Source: a virus
Virus record (IMG/VR): IMGVR_UViG_3300048919_000254
Coordinates: 1 to 24,659 of that record
Strand: one strand, 5' to 3'
DNA: 24,659 nucleotides
In this document: piece by piece, positions 23,301 to 24,659 of the stretch
Numbering within the stretch: the stretch's first letter is position 1
Layout: the number at the start of each line of letters is the position of its first letter
Notes under the pieces: generated by a model
The model's input: only the letters and a program-made list of their open reading frames with translations
Database searches by the model: none
Told to the model about the DNA's origin: nothing
Translations under genes and position numbers: made by a program

Positions 23301-24263
23301 GCAAACGACTCCAGAAAGCGGACGATGACCGGCGCAACGGATGAAGAAGCGCACGCCGCTTTCCTGGGCGCAGCGCAGGATCGTTACTACTGGAGCAACG
23401 TGATCAGTGTTCGCCAGTTCCGTAACGGTATGGAAGGTTTCTCCAACCGTAACGAGTATGAGGTGATATTCGATCAGCTGCGTAACGAGATGGCCGACGG
23501 CAAGATGCAGGCAATCAGGTCACTGACAGAGCAGTATGCCGCCGCGGCGCTGCAGCAGTTCCGCCAGATGAGCGAAAGTGACAGCCAGGCAGGGGTTGCT
23601 GTGCTGCTGGTTAAGTCAAAGTTTGACGCACAATCTGACATTACACGACCGGCCACCATTACCGAATCGCCTGCGGCAGTTTATCTGCGTGCCGGCGTTT
23701 CACTGGGCGCGCTCGATGAAGCAGCGATCAGTGCCGAAACGTTTACCTCATCCTCCGCCATTATGAGCCGGTTAAATGAGGTTTATGCGTGGCTGGAGCA
23801 GATCGAGAAAGGCGGATACCGGGATTACGCTGTAACGTGGGATGACTACAAAGGGATGATTACCGGCAAGCTGTCACCTGATGCTGTGAAGGCGCGCCGC
23901 GACGAGGCTCAAAGACTAGCAGCGGCAGCGGCAACGACCGTGCGCACCGCACAGGTACATAAGCAGTCCGATGGCTTCCAGGTCATGAAAAACGAGCAGG
24001 AGCTGGTGGCTTCGCGCAAGTGGAGGAACCGCACCTTTAAAATCGACTTCCCGGCTGGTGGTGCCTACGTGCTGACGGATACCAGCGACACGCCGGTACT
24101 CAAGCGTAAAGCAGTGCGTGACCTCATAAAGGAGAAATACGGCGCGAAATTCTGGAACTTTGAAGAAGATCCGGTAGCCGGAAACGAGTTCACACAAGCC
24201 GCCTGGCTTATCCCTTCCTCCCATGATCTCGATGCGTTACGCAGCGATATTGTAAACGCATAA
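17394..24263 (+). CDS. darB: DarB-like methyltransferase-helicase antirestriction protein
   Basis: A 2289-residue protein, about the length of P1 DarB (about 2255 as I recall). In P1, DarB is a virion protein injected with the DNA that blocks certain type I restriction enzymes. Domains in order: an N6-adenine methyltransferase region with SAM motif EPSAGTG (124-130) and catalytic NVPF (187-190); a linker domain to about 800; then a superfamily 2/SNF2-like helicase with Walker A GTGLGKT (Lys855), VYVVPKAVLQNW (motif Ia), DEGH (1046-1049), TATP (1099-1102) and arginine-finger segment QRNGRGARVG (1517-1526). A charged coiled coil occupies about 1580-1730 (KREADRQQAEREAAAAL..). The C-terminal 550 residues carry no motif I recognise. 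The start is GTG behind GAGGGAAAG. No frameshift or truncation is seen; all key residues appear intact. Confidence 0.88.
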   Translation: MENPANRAVQEAGSVEELIRLVMRLHKQRTVVAFGVTKREGVSLQRERRSANDNAIALLNSLPQGFDGNKLTDEQRRVLAGYSGEGGLEGSGGSQYEYYTPPFMAEGIWDLFSDYGITSGHMLEPSAGTGVFQETKPAGAMMTSAEISDTSGRINQLLHPEDDVRLSAFEKLAASVPDNSYDHAVGNVPFGDSRTGFAELDPAYRDETNVGHYFVMRTIDKVKYGGLVVLVVPNGMTDGGGNNKKLRDRVSRVAEFLGAHRMPSGTFAESGTATVVDVWVLRKHTEALTQLVHDSDDQSLEAASVLWPTFIRGKWFETEGRRFVHGETERSDFNNILVVKKDGQLTNEAMKAALSRRFDSRIDWDQLGTAAAVWQSPVEGDKRLLAGVWHTYDGTRFIKDATTASSGIDANRFGAATFGDLQTKTRTINGMLSLDSRELYAASIEYPQLFDDRTHAAIRFAMQQKPGHRWRVMRASIIGLRINDALNTQMLGGDASGIIADAARLVSEEVGQYGTPKGLKLAGLSDASAKGWLSFQANVSREGDLSALLNGTIDRSEAVAVDFSSPEQVVSHLFSDVDMVPVALAAFRAAFTGQLPEDDDALLAHLATFPEIALDGNGNIMPLARATSGNVRGKVSRLAGLIDDAPDGPVKANYVRQLEAINEKRKHTPVEDITVNLNARWLDRRLIKEFLIEQGFDDFKYSQDLENDNGYLTAEDNYAGKDGVFSGYQVRSVTSKGGVTEFKRASYKDGFYNQLENYLNGVKPRGVNANVYLKRISELESHFNDWLRTHPDVENVVSDYNDAFNGYVPFEHSSSSLQLQQISGKRLPLSYQNAEVRRLSEDGRGIMGFGTGLGKTTTALALEAYNYEVGRSKRTVYVVPKAVLQNWYHEAQSFYSAEAFQNMLFVGLDEVRGEDGQIMQAQERDENNEPKLDKDGQPVMRNVVKESAAATVLERMNMIPVSNYRAVVMTKEQFGDIPMRPETIEENSSQAVFNQIENGRTDLMKSTHRAATSRNKLRDKAADTGTKKKSQIPYFEDMHFDSVIADEGHNYRNSHSAGREAGQLAYLPNPSVSKIARDMAVKSQYMMKKYNGRGVVMLTATPLVNSPIDAFNMLSHVVSLDEWKAMGILTPDDFVRVFGETDTVTVQKISGELEDKQGLVGFKNLDGLRGIFHRWTTLKSAADVKDSVKIPGLDEKTVGVPMTRDQKELYEELRVRASRIGQKEIVQDNGDGHISIVQNDDDFIFSVIRDMDKVVIDPDLYRSAITFRFREEDVELAKQVARALPGEAGGQLLAGDDEETAEDAETGLTDTRTSKVVKTTLKDRGGVVELVVSDMLEQQVLDAIAAAGISMQNVSHPVPPKYAALIDNLKAGLPDGKQIIFMDEKSQHNKLRRIIASALGLTEQQIGIINATTVSQASGVKVKPVKKPVEPVEKADGSFKDGAWDKYYQDLARYEDYQAAMSDASLAGMEGIAADYNEGRTPIIICNKKAEVGINLHKGTADTHHLTLPWTPASIDQRNGRGARVGSERDTMRVHYYCGKGSFDEFRLETLQRKKNWINDVMKSDVSSIRNGDVESKEEQSLLLAANPEERRARVDAQLKAKREADRQQAEREAAAALDIYLKASVAAATPVEVLEDNITKLSAAFDAINGDVDGFREDVTEAEAAYNLEVEKYGKRSADQWRGQDRRVARAALRDGLAKQKKLEQELGGARKALTRSKSAASTIKRSRGEVERAIKSGTLEVDPDVLRAPEQYMKLPDGQLLRIGATYEIWLNDDREEKGVFQIRKFFPEKNTVEVELIHKPLRCYTGPNVGALAEMPSALVGDRVDITSDQAKALQTAAKGIEPTDLADTLSRADFYAAIHAGVLNVRTDGWLYRDSDGRLKLAYLSGTISASEERPAETWLYPDHSDEQLKRELYQYSVDNNIYSAQGFFKAMFGRNYDTALQAYGKQAGMADVVKVFKRLVAEFEANDSRKRTMTGATDEEAHAAFLGAAQDRYYWSNVISVRQFRNGMEGFSNRNEYEVIFDQLRNEMADGKMQAIRSLTEQYAAAALQQFRQMSESDSQAGVAVLLVKSKFDAQSDITRPATITESPAAVYLRAGVSLGALDEAAISAETFTSSSAIMSRLNEVYAWLEQIEKGGYRDYAVTWDDYKGMITGKLSPDAVKARRDEAQRLAAAAATTVRTAQVHKQSDGFQVMKNEQELVASRKWRNRTFKIDFPAGGAYVLTDTSDTPVLKRKAVRDLIKEKYGAKFWNFEEDPVAGNEFTQAAWLIPSSHDLDALRSDIVNA

Positions 24264-24266
24264 TTC

Positions 24267-24293
24267 AGGAGCGGCCCGCAAGGGCCGTCTAAT
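24267..24293 (+). promoter_or_regulatory. Hairpin between Shine-Dalgarno and start of ulx
   Basis: The only good Shine-Dalgarno, AGGAG (24268-24272... reading CAGGAG), lies over 20 bp before the ulx ATG. Between them is a perfect stem CGGCCC (24272-24277) / GGGCCG (24282-24287) with a GCAA tetraloop. Folding would bring the site to an effective distance of about 6 bases from the ATG. Confidence 0.5.
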
Positions 24294-24659
24294 ATGACCA
24301 CACTGATTGATACCATTAAACCGACTGAAACCTACATCGAGAGCCTGCTACCGCTGGCACTGGACGGGCGAACCGAAGAAGCATTTTCACTAAACTATCT
24401 GGAAAATTTAGTAAAGCGCGTCAGCAGTGCGAGACTCGCATACCGGGCTTTCGGCCCATGGTGGCCTGCGATTAAAACGTTATTGCTGGAACGTACTACT
24501 AAATTTGGGCAGGTAGTTGAAAGTGACATCGCTGAGATATATTCACTTTCACGTCCTGCCCTCACGATCATTGCTGCTCATCTGTATGCTGACGAGCGCA
24601 CTGAGAACGATGCAGTATTCAGTGCTTACCATCTGCTTCCTGTTGTGCCGTCCGCGGAT
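24294..24659 (+). CDS. ulx: Ulx-like Dar-associated protein (3'-truncated by window)
   Basis: An ORF open to the end of the window, 122 codons visible, beginning MTTLIDTIKPTETYIESLLP. It is mainly helical (LNYLENLVKRVSSARLAYRAF.., RPALTIIAAHLYADER) with no catalytic motif or membrane segment. It starts 30 bp after the darB stop on the same strand, the position of P1 ulx, which genetic work in P1 places in the Dar antirestriction set. The name rests on synteny and size only. Co-transcription with darB is likely, as no terminator with a U-tract lies between them; the hairpin there has another proposed role. Confidence 0.6.
   Translation, partial: MTTLIDTIKPTETYIESLLPLALDGRTEEAFSLNYLENLVKRVSSARLAYRAFGPWWPAIKTLLLERTTKFGQVVESDIAEIYSLSRPALTIIAAHLYADERTENDAVFSAYHLLPVVPSAD

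Noticed and set aside
1-24659. CRISPR arrays, tRNA genes, insertion sequences, loxP or pac sites
   Set aside because: No regularly spaced direct repeats, cloverleaf-like segments, transposase ORFs or lox-like 13-bp arms were found by eye.

Overview
This window is part of a P1-like phage-plasmid (a temperate myovirus that persists as a plasmid) from an enterobacterial host. The evidence is gene content and order. A tail-fibre cluster (R, S, U) is followed by the holin/antiholin pair LydA/LydB, the antirestriction virion proteins Hdf, DarA, DdrA and DdrB, an endolysin, the head protease Pro, the portal Prt, the 2289-residue DarB, and the start of Ulx. As far as I remember the P1 map, this is its order. 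Enterobacterial signatures include a lambda R-type endolysin and a C4-type antisense RNA. Two named proteins (R at the left edge, Ulx at the right edge) are cut by the window.

Layout. 1-4716 (+): R (partial), tail fibre S and chaperone U, closed by a terminator. 4783-10235 (+): lysis and Dar operon, lydA-lydB-hdf-darA-ddrA with stop/start overlaps, then a terminator and ddrB. 10278-10679 (-): an AT-rich four-helix membrane protein that looks like a moron. 10798-11289 (+): a lambda R-type transglycosylase where P1 has its signal-arrest-release lysozyme. 11286-12409 (-, with a + antisense transcript): a winged-helix protein with a leader ORF and a probable antisense RNA, organised like the antisense-controlled replicons of IncFII/I/L plasmids. 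12548-13549 (-): Pro. 13550-15616: an AT-richer accessory insertion that separates Pro from the portal. It holds a promoter, a C4-like RNA, a small protein resembling the anti-Thoeris Tad2 (DUF2829) family, and a Cys/His protein of unknown function. 15617-17314 (-): portal. 17394-24263 (+): DarB. 24294-end (+): Ulx.

How the genes work together. S and U set host range. LydA, LydB and the endolysin time and carry out lysis. Pro and Prt build and mature the head. In P1, Hdf, DarA, DdrA, DdrB, DarB and Ulx are packaged or injected proteins that shield incoming DNA from type I restriction. The accessory island may add a second anti-defence layer (Tad2-like), placed downstream of an RNA element of a class that P1 and P4 relatives use for prophage control.

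Main departures from P1, judged from memory of P1: no cin inversion cassette, a swapped endolysin, no ssb, no recognisable spanin, a short DdrB, a replicon-like locus between lysis and head genes, and the C4/Tad2-like island. Everything here was read by eye from sequence; family assignments by homology were not verified by database search.
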